Shown here one piece after another: positions 7,932 to 17,499 of a DNA stretch of 64,000 nt. Location: the NCBI GenBank assembly GCA_964608915.1, contig CAZSQA010000033.1, positions 1-64,000 of the forward strand. Direction: 5' to 3'. The position numbers and the translations under genes are program-made. The DNA comes from QWQI01 sp964608915. Lineage in GTDB: Bacteria > Planctomycetota > Planctomycetia > Isosphaerales > Isosphaeraceae. The notes beneath the pieces are model-generated. The model was not told the origin of the DNA, ran no database searches, and was given only the letters and a program-made list of their open reading frames with translations. Positions within the stretch are counted from its first letter, which is position 1. Each line of letters begins with the position of its first letter.

Positions 7932-10900
7932 TCAGGACAATTTCCTCACGAGTCGAACCTCCCGGTTCGACCAATGGTCCTTTTCGTTTCGCCAGTCTTT
8001 TCGGTCGTCGAAATGCACGACGAACCCCTGGTCGAAAAAGAAGCTCATCCACTGCGATTGCTGCACCCGTTCGCCCGAATAAAGACTCATTCGAGGATAA
8101 CGCGTGTAGACGAGATCGTCGGTGACACCGAATTGATCGTAAATGTCATCTCGACTCAATGACCCGGATAGAATTTGCGGCAGACATTCCCTGCCCAGCC
8201 CCATGCTGCGGTATGGCCCGCGGATCCAGACCACCAGCTCCAGAAACCTGTCCGGCGCGGCCACATCTCCACTGCCTGGATCGAAGAGCCTGCCCCTTGA
8301 GACCGGTTCGACCTTCGGCCCCGTCTCCGAAGAAGGAAATGCCACGACGAGCCCGATCGGATACTTTTTGATCGTCGTCGCATCGTGCGCAAATTCGTTC
8401 GTCGACGAACCGGTCAGAAACGGGAAACCCGACTCTCGAGTTCCCTCATTGGTCAGAAACGACCAGGGCCAATCGAACTGGGTCAGCGAGATTTCGCCAG
8501 ATTTTTCCTCCGGCAAGCCCCATGTCAGAATCCACGAAAGATAGCGTTCGTCGAGAGGTTCGTCGGTTTCGTTCGTCGTTCGTCGATATCGTCGCGAATG
8601 TTCATCCGCGGCCGAACCCGGAATCACGAGATCACTCCGGCCAGAGCTTCGCACGGCCTTCTTGAGATACTCGCCCAGATCCAGCAGATTGTGTTGCGCC
8701 TTTCCCTGACCTTCGGTCTTCGTCAGATGCGACCATTCGCGCTGAAACTCACGATCGAATTCATCGAGAATCGCCTTGAACGGCTGATGGTCCGGATGTG
8801 TCACACGGCACCACTGTGCCGGCGGTTCGCCCAGGTTCAGAATCCGTTCGCAGAATTGCACGAAGCCCCGCGAATACTGGTTTCTCAGAATCGGCCAGGC
8901 ACGCAGGAAGGGTTCGGAATCGGTCCACCGGCGCATGACGGTCATCCAGCCTCGATTGATCGGATGCGCGAAATAACGGTCGAACTGGTTCTCGATCCAC
9001 GCCAGTTCGAGAAACTGGAGCATGAAATCGACGCCATGCAGTTCGCTGAGGATACCGTCCCTGTGCTCTTCGATCGCTTTCGCGAGCGCAGCCGGCTCAG
9101 CCGCCAGTGCCAGTTTTTCGCGAATTTCCCGATCATCGGTCATCTGCGAGGCCAGCGCGGCGATTTCCGGATAGATCTGTGAGGAAACGCGCCGCATCGC
9201 CGGCAGATCCCGCATCGCCCCGGCGATCTTCATGTAATTCGCACACGATTCGCGATAACCATCGACCGAATTCGCCGCGAGCGGGGCCCAATTGCGGCGG
9301 ACATCGGCGAAGAATCGTCGCAGCCGTTCGACGTGCGACCGCTCGACGGTCGTATCGTGCAGCACCTGTGCCGCTTCCGTGAAAACCTGCACACCGATAT
9401 GAAACCCGAGGCCCCGATAGCTTTCGAACTGGTTCTCGTCGAAGAACTGGTTCGTCGTCGGGTGGTGCGGAAACTCCGGATTCTTGCGGGCATAATTCAG
9501 GATGTCCGCCGGTTCGTCGCCAGTCAGCGAAGACCTGACGAAAACCAGAGTCCCGATGACGCCTTCGGTATCGACTTCGTCATAGCGGATCGTGCCCACG
9601 GCGGTGTGCCAGAGGCTGAAGCCCTTATCGTCCTTGTGAAGCGGCGAAGTGTCGATTTCGATCCGGATGCCGAAATCGCGGCGGACGAGACGAATCAGAT
9701 TGGCCAGGTTTTCCGAAGCGTCTTCCAGGTCTTCGGCCGCGTCGATCATGACGACGTATCGGCATCGGCGCCGAATCAGTTCGTAGGCACCCGAATTTTC
9801 GAAATGGCCGCCGTCGGAAAGGTGCACGTGGTCCTCACGCGCGTCGGTCATGCCGAAAAGCTCGCGGAAGAACGAGCCAGCGCCCTGAGGCCCGCTGGCC
9901 TCCCATTCCTCGGCCGGATGGGCTTTCGCAGGATTCGAAATCCACGCCCCCAGGCGAGCGTTGATGAGCGTGAGAAAGGCCGTCAATTGCGGTGATTGCA
10001 GAATGCTCATATTGGCGTCGACGGCGGCGCCCGAGATCGTAATCGCCTTGCCGATCGTCAAGTTCTCCAGCACCTGCTGCTTGTCTCGCGAAAGCCTGGC
10101 GAAGCCGGTCGAATCGCTGCCGCACCAGGCCGGCGTCAGCACGAACGACTCGGCCTTGCGGTCATTCTCGCCCCCTGAGATCAAATTCAATGTCGTTTCG
10201 AAAAGCGGATAAGGGCCGTAATACGGCGGTATTTCCTGTTCATATTCACCTGTGTCGATTTTGATCCTGTCCTGCACACGCAGACGGGCAAGCGGCATGT
10301 CATCCTCAGGATCCAGATCCGTAAACGGATTTCCGTGCCTGGCCTGAGTGATTCCCGTCGGAGCAGCGGCATGTGGGTCTCGCGGGCTCGAATCGGAATC
10401 GATTCGGGTCTCCCGATTCAGCGAAGCCGCCAGATAACAACGTGTCAACCTGTTGCCGTAAAGCGAATGCAATGAGAACAAATTCATCGGGATGTTTTTG
10501 TAAAGCCAAGCCGCCAGAATCCCCGAGCCGACCGCCACCAGCAGCGCGAACGCCGGATCGGTTTGCAGGACGTGCCCGAAGAAATGGTCGGAGTCGTAAG
10601 GCTGGCCCTTGATTCTCATCGAGACCCGGTCGACGATGACGGAAACGATCGTGATCAATCCTGCCTGGAACATTACGTACATGACCAGTGCCATGAACTG
10701 TATCAACGCATCGAACCGGTTCTTCGTACGAGGTCGAAGCAGGCTGAAGCCGATCAGGATCGTCGCCGCCCAGCCGGAGAAAAACACGATCTGGCCGACC
10801 GTCTGATCCGCCGACCCCAGCGTGACAGGAATTCGAAACATGAATCTCAGAACATGGTCGAAATTCAAAAACACCTTCGGCATCAGAATGACCATCGTGA

Positions 10901-12377
10901 AGACCACGACCCAGACAACCGACCAGAGGAGCATCAGCGATGCCATTCGCGATCTCCATTCGCGTTCGTATTCGCTTAATGTATGGCCCGCCAGCGCCAC
11001 GACGAGGTAATTGGGGATCATCAGCGCAAGCAGAAACAGCGGCGGCCCGAACGTCGTCCGTAAAGCGACGCTCTGAGCGAGCTTCTCAGTGTTCGAGGCA
11101 TTCGCCGAATATGCCTCGGGAACCAGCTGCATTTGAGTCACGATCACCTGAAGTATCACGCCGAAGACGAACGCCAGAAGCAAGTCGAGGAGGAAGATTT
11201 TGACACGGAACTGAATGGCCCTCGCCCGAATCGCGTACTGCATGGCCATCATCAGAACGAATGACGCTCCGGTCGCCACCGGGGCCAGCAATCTCACGGT
11301 CCCGTTCGTGATCCGAAACTCCCCCCACGAAAGCGGTATCGCGCTCACGACAACGGCGATCAACTCTGACGAAAAGTCGCGCAGGACTACCATGCCGATC
11401 ACACCCGCCATAAGGAAAGAAAGTGGAATGCCGATCTGGATGCGACGCAGCCAGGCCCTTTTTTCCTTGTCTACGACATGCGAATTCCGCCGGCGGAGCT
11501 GGTCCAGCTCTTTCGAAATCGAATCGAACGGCAGGAACACAAGCAGCACGAACAAAGCCAGATAAAACCATTGGATCAACGGAATGGCAGGAAATTTGAT
11601 ACCATCCGCGTTCGTCAGGACATCGGCTGATGGGTGCCTTGAAAATTCCGTGTCCGACCAGCAGACGACCAGCCGGCACAAAAGCACGATCATCGTGAAC
11701 CAGGGCAGCAGAATCATCAAATTGATGAACAGATTTCGAATATAAATCGCCAGCAAAGTCCACGTATCCAGAGTGAACGGCCCCCACTGAGGAGCCAGAT
11801 ACCGGCTGTTGACCCGTAAATGCCGGATCGGCCCCGGTTCCTGATCGAAAACCTCCAGATGATCCCGGTCCACGCCGAATCGCCGGGCGCGGGCCTCCGC
11901 GAGCCGGTCCGGATCGAGCTGCTTCTCGACATTCGTCAGCCCCTCCACGGCCCGGTCATCGTCCGAAAGCGACTGATCCCGCGCCAGGTCAGCGCTGTCC
12001 GTTTCGCGCCTGATCCAGGCAGCGAGCCAACCGCCGATGTACCCGCCACCCGAAACCGTCGAAAGGTAATCTACATACCTGAGAAGCTGGAGGTGCCCGA
12101 GCGCCTGCAAAATGCCCAGATTGATCGTCGCGCTGCGAATCCCTCCGCCTGAAAACGCAAGCCCGAACAGGCTCATCCGCAAAGCCCGCTTGCGCTGACT
12201 CCGCAAGTCGCGGTCCTCGTCCTTCGTCTCATGCCCGGGGTCGTTTTCGCAATCTCCCGAACCCCTCGCTGAAGCATGCATCGCCTCTCGACGCTGAACG
12301 ATGCTGTCCAGCTCATCGCGAAGCACTTCGGCAAAGCGGTTATCCGGTCGTGCGTTTTTCGAATTTCGTGTCGGCAT
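7932..12377 (-). CDS. Giant patatin-like phospholipase with membrane domain inserted between the catalytic boxes
   Basis: 1481 aa from ATG 12377 (frame open from 12425; neither start has a convincing Shine-Dalgarno). Residues 73-82 (GLAFSGGGIRS) form the oxyanion loop, and LSTVSGGGYIGG carries the presumptive nucleophile Ser109; the usual Gly two residues before it is Thr. About 11 hydrophobic segments then run from roughly 206 to 635. Patatin features resume afterwards, with the catalytic Asp in HLSDGGHFENSGAYEL (Asp855) and RCRYVVMIDAAED. The last 500 residues are soluble and unrecognised. A Ser-Asp distance near 745 residues compares with about 150-250 in ordinary patatins. It probably cleaves acyl esters at a membrane, but substrate and topology are unknown. 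Confidence 0.85.
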   Translation of the reverse strand: MPTRNSKNARPDNRFAEVLRDELDSIVQRREAMHASARGSGDCENDPGHETKDEDRDLRSQRKRALRMSLFGLAFSGGGIRSATINLGILQALGHLQLLRYVDYLSTVSGGGYIGGWLAAWIRRETDSADLARDQSLSDDDRAVEGLTNVEKQLDPDRLAEARARRFGVDRDHLEVFDQEPGPIRHLRVNSRYLAPQWGPFTLDTWTLLAIYIRNLFINLMILLPWFTMIVLLCRLVVCWSDTEFSRHPSADVLTNADGIKFPAIPLIQWFYLALFVLLVFLPFDSISKELDQLRRRNSHVVDKEKRAWLRRIQIGIPLSFLMAGVIGMVVLRDFSSELIAVVVSAIPLSWGEFRITNGTVRLLAPVATGASFVLMMAMQYAIRARAIQFRVKIFLLDLLLAFVFGVILQVIVTQMQLVPEAYSANASNTEKLAQSVALRTTFGPPLFLLALMIPNYLVVALAGHTLSEYEREWRSRMASLMLLWSVVWVVVFTMVILMPKVFLNFDHVLRFMFRIPVTLGSADQTVGQIVFFSGWAATILIGFSLLRPRTKNRFDALIQFMALVMYVMFQAGLITIVSVIVDRVSMRIKGQPYDSDHFFGHVLQTDPAFALLVAVGSGILAAWLYKNIPMNLFSLHSLYGNRLTRCYLAASLNRETRIDSDSSPRDPHAAAPTGITQARHGNPFTDLDPEDDMPLARLRVQDRIKIDTGEYEQEIPPYYGPYPLFETTLNLISGGENDRKAESFVLTPAWCGSDSTGFARLSRDKQQVLENLTIGKAITISGAAVDANMSILQSPQLTAFLTLINARLGAWISNPAKAHPAEEWEASGPQGAGSFFRELFGMTDAREDHVHLSDGGHFENSGAYELIRRRCRYVVMIDAAEDLEDASENLANLIRLVRRDFGIRIEIDTSPLHKDDKGFSLWHTAVGTIRYDEVDTEGVIGTLVFVRSSLTGDEPADILNYARKNPEFPHHPTTNQFFDENQFESYRGLGFHIGVQVFTEAAQVLHDTTVERSHVERLRRFFADVRRNWAPLAANSVDGYRESCANYMKIAGAMRDLPAMRRVSSQIYPEIAALASQMTDDREIREKLALAAEPAALAKAIEEHRDGILSELHGVDFMLQFLELAWIENQFDRYFAHPINRGWMTVMRRWTDSEPFLRAWPILRNQYSRGFVQFCERILNLGEPPAQWCRVTHPDHQPFKAILDEFDREFQREWSHLTKTEGQGKAQHNLLDLGEYLKKAVRSSGRSDLVIPGSAADEHSRRYRRTTNETDEPLDERYLSWILTWGLPEEKSGEISLTQFDWPWSFLTNEGTRESGFPFLTGSSTNEFAHDATTIKKYPIGLVVAFPSSETGPKVEPVSRGRLFDPGSGDVAAPDRFLELVVWIRGPYRSMGLGRECLPQILSGSLSRDDIYDQFGVTDDLVYTRYPRMSLYSGERVQQSQWMSFFFDQGFVVHFDDRKDWRNEKDHWSNREVRLVRKLS

Positions 12378-12734
12378 CGCAATTTCGTTTCGAGCGTCGA
12401 ACCACGAACAGGAACGAAAGAACATCGTTCGATACCGTGATGCGAAAGGCGGATGCGATCGATCTTATCATCCCGGTTCAGGACTTACGACATCTCGACA
12501 AAAATTCGACGGCTGCGTCCTGTTTCGAAAGCCCCGAACGAAAAACCCACATTCCCATGAACAGCCGAATTGACGCCAGACACACGCCGCCATCTTGGGA
12601 CCGCGAACCATTCGGCATAAAGGTTCGCGGCCAGCGAACCCGATCGCGCAGAATCGGTGAGAACGACTTATAATGCCGCGGAAAGTTCATCTCGCCATTC
12701 GACCTGCATTTCATGCTTCGGGAGCAAGCCGGCA
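12378..12734. other. Divergent intergenic region
   Basis: This separates the minus-strand patatin-like gene from the plus-strand transporter. Apart from a TATAAT hexamer at 12669 I see no gene, repeat or strong hairpin. Small frames here are arginine/serine-rich and not protein-like. Confidence 0.5.
12669..12674 (+). promoter_or_regulatory. Possible -10 box of the SBF-like transporter
   Basis: An exact TATAAT lies 61 bp upstream of the proposed GTG start at 12735. No good -35 hexamer is visible at 16-18 bp spacing, so the assignment is tentative. Confidence 0.3.
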
Positions 12735-13775
12735 GTGACGCAATCCAGGATCGCCAGATACGTTCTTCGCCGCCTTGACGGATTTCTCCTCGGCATGTCG
12801 ATCGCCGTCGCACTCGCCTGGATCTTCCCCGACCCCGGGGCCGACGGGGGCTGGATGCACCCTGAAGTGCTGACCAAAGTCGGTGTCGCACTGGTGTTCT
12901 TTCTCCACGGGGTCGCTCTGCCGTTCGCCGCTCTGAAGGCCGGCATGCTGCGCTGGCCGCTGCACCTGACGGTTCAGCTCAGCACGTTCGTAATCTTTCC
13001 CCTGATGGGGCTTGCGATGCTTTTCGCCTTTGCCGGGTTCGTTCCTGAAGGGCTCAAGCTCGGAATATTCTACCTGTGCGCGCTGCCATCGACGGTTTCT
13101 TCGTCCGTCGCGCTGACGGCGGCCGCTCGCGGCAATGTCGCGGCGGCCGTTTTCAACGCCACGCTCTCGGCCCTGATCGGCGTCGTCCTGACACCTCTGC
13201 TCATCGCCACATATGCCGGAGCCGAAGGAACAGGGCTGCCCCTGGGGCCCGTGATCCTCGACCTCGTCAAGTGGCTGGTCGTGCCTTTGGTCATCGGCCA
13301 GGCCATCCGGCCATGGTTGGGCGCATGGGCCGCCCGGAACAAGAAATACACCCAATTGGTGGACCGGGGCACGATCCTGCTCCTGGTCTATACGTCGTTC
13401 TGCGATTCCGTGAAGCGGGGTGTCTGGTCAGGGCAGGGATGGAACCAGCTCATCACCGCGCTCGCGGCTTCCTGCATCCTTCTGGCCGGAGCATTGGCTA
13501 TTACGTCGCTCATTTGCCGAGTGCTCGGCTTCCCGGATGAAGACCGAATCGCCGCCGTCTTCTGCGGGTCGAAAAAGACGCTCGCCTCCGGCGTTCCCAT
13601 GGCTTCGCTGATCTTCGGGAAACAGGCCGATCTCGGCCTGATCCTCGTGCCGATCATGATTTACCACCCGATTCAGCTCGTCGTGTGCGGCATCCTGGCC
13701 GGGCGCTGGAGCAGACGAGGCCAAGGCCAGGCGACATCTCAAGGCGGCCAGGAAAAATCAGCCCCCGTGGGCTGA
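12735..13775 (+). CDS. SBF-like (bile acid:sodium symporter family) membrane transporter
   Basis: 346 aa from GTG 12735, chosen because GGAG lies 10 bp upstream and the protein then begins VTQSRIARYVLRRLDGFLLG, as relatives do; the frame runs back to 12657, but that extension is Ser/Cys-rich and unlike the family. There are about 9-10 hydrophobic segments. LVFFLHGVALPFAALKAG, LCALPSTVSSSVALTAAARGN and CGSKKTLASGVPMASLIFG are the conserved blocks of the SBF-like/YfeH group (PF13593 type). The substrate is unknown; relatives are assigned to organic-anion sodium symport. The last codons form one arm of a terminator hairpin. Confidence 0.9.
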   Translation: MTQSRIARYVLRRLDGFLLGMSIAVALAWIFPDPGADGGWMHPEVLTKVGVALVFFLHGVALPFAALKAGMLRWPLHLTVQLSTFVIFPLMGLAMLFAFAGFVPEGLKLGIFYLCALPSTVSSSVALTAAARGNVAAAVFNATLSALIGVVLTPLLIATYAGAEGTGLPLGPVILDLVKWLVVPLVIGQAIRPWLGAWAARNKKYTQLVDRGTILLLVYTSFCDSVKRGVWSGQGWNQLITALAASCILLAGALAITSLICRVLGFPDEDRIAAVFCGSKKTLASGVPMASLIFGKQADLGLILVPIMIYHPIQLVVCGILAGRWSRRGQGQATSQGGQEKSAPVG

Positions 13776-13779
13776 TTTT
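13754..13779 (+). terminator. Intrinsic terminator overlapping a stop codon
   Basis: AAAATCAGCCC (13754-13764) and GGGCTGATTTT (13769-13779) form a perfect 11-bp stem with a CCGT loop. The 3' arm contains the TGA stop (13773-13775) and ends in TTTT. The A-rich left arm also makes it terminator-like from the minus strand. Confidence 0.75.
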
Positions 13780-13890
13780 CAGGTAGAAGATCAGAACCGG
13801 AAGTCGTGTCATCGAAATGACGGGCCTGAATGCCGCGGCAAGTGCCCGCAGCGATCCAGGCCGCGTGGACCGATCGTCATCGAAAGCGCA

Positions 13891-15609
13891 TCACAACCGT
13901 GGCGCTGCCGGCTTGATCGGCGGCTGCCAGGCGTTGGCGCCTTTCGTTTTCACCTTGCGGGAATAGACTTTTTCGCCCGCCGTGACATAGAGCGTATCGA
14001 AGTTCGGCCCTCCGAAGGTCAAGTTCGATGACTTTCCGTTCGGCGTCGGGATGATCGCGTTGACCCGCCCGGCCTGGTCACACACCTGAATGCCCAGACG
14101 CGACGCCACATACAGCCGACCGTCGGTATCGACCCGCATACCGTCCGCACCGGCGTAATCGGCCGAATCGGGCATGTGCAGGTGATAATACCGCTGCTTG
14201 TGAGCCAGAGTTCCGTCGGCCTGAATCTGCCAGCTCCACACCCAGTGACTGCGGGCCTCGGCAACGTACAGAAGGCTCTGATCCGGCGAAACCGTCACGC
14301 CGTTCGGGAAGTTCAGGCCCGTATCGACCACCGATTTCGTGCCGTCGGGCTTGACCAGCCACACCTTTCCCGGCTCGTTGGTTTGCGAAGGGTTCGTGAC
14401 GTAGACATTGCCATTGGCAAGAACGACGAGATCATTGCCCCGGAAGCCTTCGGCGACGGTTTTGGAATCGCCGTCGGGGCCGATCGAAACGACCTTCTCC
14501 GTGCCGGTTTCCACGACGTATCGACGACCATCGGGGCCGTATCCCATACCGTTGGCCCGGTTCGACTTCGTATTCACGGCCACGGGTTTGCCGTAGTCAC
14601 CGATGCGATACGTCGTGCTGCCTGGGATGTCGTTGTAATAGACGACCCCCTTCGCGTCGGCTGTCGGACCTTCGGTGAAGGCATAGCCGTCGCCCACGAG
14701 CTTCCAGTCTTCGCCCGGAATCAGGATTTCCTGAAGCGGCTGCGAGCCTTTGCCAGATTTCACCGGCTCGGGCCATCCGCTCCAAAGCCATTTGATGGCT
14801 TCCGGGAAGATTTCTGTCGCGTGCTTGCCGTTGTGGCCGCCGTCGCCCCAGGAGTGCTTCACCTCATAACCGGCGAAAGTCAGGGCCCGTTCCATTTCCT
14901 GATTGGCCATCCACCAATCGCCGCCGTAAATGTTCAGATCGTTGGAACCGTCTTCCAGAAAGATGCGGATTGGCTTCGGCTCGTATTTGCGGATCAGCGT
15001 CGGGTAGACGTTACCGCCCCTCAAGCCGACGTAGGTCCCGATCGCCGAGAACACGCGTGTAAACGCATCCGGACGTTCCCAGGCCGCAGTGAAGGCACAG
15101 ATCGCGCCTGACGAGTTGCCGGCTATCGCCCGGTCATTGCCCGATTTCGAGAGCCGGATCGCCCGGCCGTCGGCCGTGGTCTTCGTTTCCACTTCCGGCA
15201 GCAGCTCGTCGAGGATGAACCGGGCGTAATTGTCGCCCAGACCATCATATTCGAAGCTCCGGTTGAAACGGTCCAGTGCCTTGTCCGACGGGGCTTTCAC
15301 CCGCCCGTGCATCACGAACACGCCGATCGTGACCGGAATCTCGCCGGCAGCGATGAGCTTGTCGAACACGGCAGGCGCGTTGTATTGGATACCGTCCTGG
15401 CACACGAACACGCAGACCGGCTTGGCTGGATCATACTGCTTCGGCACGTAGATCCAGTAATCGCGATACGTGCCGGGAAAAATCTTCGAATTCTCGAACG
15501 AGTGCTTGGTCACTTCGCCCATGGGCACGACTTTTTCCTGGGCGAGCGAACCGGTGGCCGCTGACGAAATCAGTAAGGCGATCGTCGCGACGATCGGCAG
15601 AATACGCAT
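13891..15609 (-). CDS. Secreted esterase-SMP-30/gluconolactonase fusion
   Basis: 572 aa from ATG 15609, preceded by CAGGAG; the frame is open to 15711, but this start gives a proper signal peptide (MRILPIVATIALLISSAATG, cleaved near SLAQ). Residues about 25-285 are an esterase-D/Fes-like alpha/beta hydrolase: YWIYVPKQYDPAKPVCVFV, then RAIAGNSSGAICAF with GNSSG as nucleophile elbow, and GDGGHNGKHATEIFPEA containing a probable catalytic His. Residues about 300-560 form a six-bladed SMP-30/gluconolactonase propeller (FTEGPTADAKGVVYYND, GLNFPNGVTVSPDQSLLYV, GADGMRVDTDGRLYVASRLG). It may hydrolyse sugar or aromatic esters or lactones outside the cytoplasm; the substrate is inferred only from the families. 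Confidence 0.88.
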   Translation of the reverse strand: MRILPIVATIALLISSAATGSLAQEKVVPMGEVTKHSFENSKIFPGTYRDYWIYVPKQYDPAKPVCVFVCQDGIQYNAPAVFDKLIAAGEIPVTIGVFVMHGRVKAPSDKALDRFNRSFEYDGLGDNYARFILDELLPEVETKTTADGRAIRLSKSGNDRAIAGNSSGAICAFTAAWERPDAFTRVFSAIGTYVGLRGGNVYPTLIRKYEPKPIRIFLEDGSNDLNIYGGDWWMANQEMERALTFAGYEVKHSWGDGGHNGKHATEIFPEAIKWLWSGWPEPVKSGKGSQPLQEILIPGEDWKLVGDGYAFTEGPTADAKGVVYYNDIPGSTTYRIGDYGKPVAVNTKSNRANGMGYGPDGRRYVVETGTEKVVSIGPDGDSKTVAEGFRGNDLVVLANGNVYVTNPSQTNEPGKVWLVKPDGTKSVVDTGLNFPNGVTVSPDQSLLYVAEARSHWVWSWQIQADGTLAHKQRYYHLHMPDSADYAGADGMRVDTDGRLYVASRLGIQVCDQAGRVNAIIPTPNGKSSNLTFGGPNFDTLYVTAGEKVYSRKVKTKGANAWQPPIKPAAPRL

Positions 15610-15974
15610 GACGTGGATTCTCCTGGTGAGTGCTTCTCGGTAGGTCGAACAGTCTGGCGACAAGCGTACGGGCAGGCCCGCGTTCTGACGATGGTGCAGG
15701 GCTCCGCACAACCGCGTTGACTCGCCACGATTCGGTTCGAGGCACGATCATACCACGCGCGCAAGTCGGATGCTGTGGTACACCGAAACCGCTTTGGCAG
15801 GGTATTCTGACGAATGCCTGGAACCTGGCGATCACAAAAGGTTCGTCATCACCTTCCACGAAACGTCGAAGCCACTGAGATGCCAAATGAAAGACGAATG
15901 CGTCCGAACATTCGAATCCGCACGAATCAATCGCACCTGAGGAGAGACCGTTCAAAATGAATCACGGAAATCGG
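15610..15974. other. Intergenic region, nothing recognised
   Basis: 365 bp between two minus-strand genes. The end next to 15609 holds the AGGAG of the esterase fusion gene. I see no further gene, repeat or clear terminator. Confidence 0.45.
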
Positions 15975-16760
15975 TCAATCTCCGGAGCGTTTCGTTTCTC
16001 GGACATTTTGCCATAAAGATTCGTCCGCCTGCGGGCTGAACCGGATCAGCAGTTCCTTCATCGCCCTTCGTTTGGCTTCGATCACTTCGTCTGATCTGGC
16101 ACGAGCATCGACGGCTTCGAAATCGACGATCATGTTCGCGAAAATCTCGGCCTTGTCCTCTTCGACTCCCGTCGTGGAATAGTGATTCAGGAATCCGGGA
16201 AATTTGTTCGTGAGCAGCGAGGTTTCATTGCGATTTTGAGCGTTGCGGCCACCGTCGCCATATTCGAAAATCGGGGGATTCAGCGCAGACCAGGCGGAAT
16301 CCTCGTAAAGCTTGCCGTCATCACGGTAATCGATGAGATGAAAGAACTCGTGATGAATGACCTTGCGCTGATAGCCCTTACTGTGCGAACCGCGGCTGAC
16401 GTCGAGATAAAGCGTGTCGTGTTCGAAATCGGGAACGGCATTGCGGCGCTGGCCGGCGAAAGCCAGCTCGCGGCAGAACACGATCCTTCGTAGCCGTGTC
16501 CGTTTCACGAGAGCGACCGGGTAGATCGGGAACTCCCTGAGGAACGTATTTCCGTAGGCTTCCAATTCCTTTAGGCTGGCGTCTTTTCCCTCGATCGCTC
16601 CATGCCTGGTCAGGACAGGGAATTCGGAGCAATCCGAGACGATATCGATTTCATATCGCATTTCGATCCCGGCGAGGTCGATCTCGACACCCGCGATCGC
16701 AGAATTCGAAATCCAGCCGACCAAGATCAGACTGAGAACCTTTGAAATGATCGGAAACAT
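15975..16760 (-). CDS. Secreted putative zinc metallopeptidase
   Basis: 261 aa. A signal peptide covers about residues 1-23 (SLILVGWISNSAIAG). The zinc site is HHEFFHLID, with the HExxH motif at 137-141, and the third ligand is probably Glu205 in EEDKAEIFANM, the gluzincin arrangement seen in putative zinc-binding metallopeptidases that also have a preceding YLDVSRG-type strand. The region between (LNPPIFEYGDGG ... NHYSTTG) resembles the active-site wall of that group. It should act outside the cytoplasm; the target is unknown. There is no strong Shine-Dalgarno. It lies 45 bp upstream of, and on the same strand as, nothing obvious functionally related. Confidence 0.75.
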   Translation of the reverse strand: MFPIISKVLSLILVGWISNSAIAGVEIDLAGIEMRYEIDIVSDCSEFPVLTRHGAIEGKDASLKELEAYGNTFLREFPIYPVALVKRTRLRRIVFCRELAFAGQRRNAVPDFEHDTLYLDVSRGSHSKGYQRKVIHHEFFHLIDYRDDGKLYEDSAWSALNPPIFEYGDGGRNAQNRNETSLLTNKFPGFLNHYSTTGVEEDKAEIFANMIVDFEAVDARARSDEVIEAKRRAMKELLIRFSPQADESLWQNVRETKRSGD

Positions 16761-16805
16761 CGGCAGGACTTCGCTCGATTCGGAACCTGAGACAAAGATC
16801 TCACA

Positions 16806-17051
16806 TCACGAATCCGAACGCAGGAGCGAAAGTGGCATGACCATTCCAAGAATCACCAGCAGCAAGGCGACCGCGGAACCGCCCAGAACGCCAAGGAGAA
16901 TCTCTGATGGAGAATCGGAAAACCGGGCGACGGCGGTGATGGAAGTTGCCATAACCACAGGCGCGGCCAGGAAGCACGCGCACTGCCCAAACCGGACGAC
17001 AGTGACATCGGACGTGACTCGACGCGTCAGGAGCCTTTGCAGTTTTCGCAT
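16806..17051 (-). CDS. Small two-helix membrane protein, unknown
   Basis: 81 aa from ATG 17051, which follows GGAG at six bases; the frame extends five codons further to 17066. Two hydrophobic segments (CACFLAAPVVMATSITAVA and ILLGVLGGSAVALLLVILGMV) are joined by a short polar loop (RFSDSPSE), and the N-terminus is basic. It precedes the zinc peptidase gene on the same strand (45 bp gap), so the two may be co-transcribed. Family not recognised. Confidence 0.55.
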   Translation of the reverse strand: MRKLQRLLTRRVTSDVTVVRFGQCACFLAAPVVMATSITAVARFSDSPSEILLGVLGGSAVALLLVILGMVMPLSLLRSDS

Positions 17052-17499
17052 GAGAATCTCCGTCAAATGCTATCGAACCGAATCTTGCCGATGCAGGAGT
17101 CCGATCCGCCTTCGATACTCGACGATCTACCCATGTGGAGTCGGCCAATGCGAATCGAAAGATGCAATCATCGTATCACTGCGGGAATTCGCGGGGAAGT
17201 GGTATTGTCGCATCTTTTCACGATTCCGGACCGAACGAAAACGACTGCCTCACCTGGCGGAATGCGGTCTGCCGTATCGCATGTTTCAAGAGGATGCGCA
17301 CAGGCCGACACGGATGCATCCATGCTTCTCCCGAATTCCCCAGGCGACCCCATGGCGCCGAATCCCTTGCATCGGGTCGCCCTTCGTCCGATACTGACGT
17401 CCTCACATCGAGCGGGCCCGTGCTGGACCGTTCGCACTCGAAACCTGAAAAAAGCCGACACGATCGCGAAACGGAAACACCTGGAGCACGCGCACGACC
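17052..17499. other. Divergent intergenic region, nothing recognised
   Basis: 448 bp between the small membrane protein and the aquaglyceroporin. The open frames here are shadows rich in Arg, Ser and Pro. No repeat, riboswitch or strong hairpin was seen; promoters of both flanking genes must lie here. Confidence 0.45.

Noticed and set aside
8385..9995. Several long + strand frames under the giant patatin gene
   Set aside because: They are opposite-strand shadows of a gene with catalytic motifs and membrane helices, and have no domains of their own.
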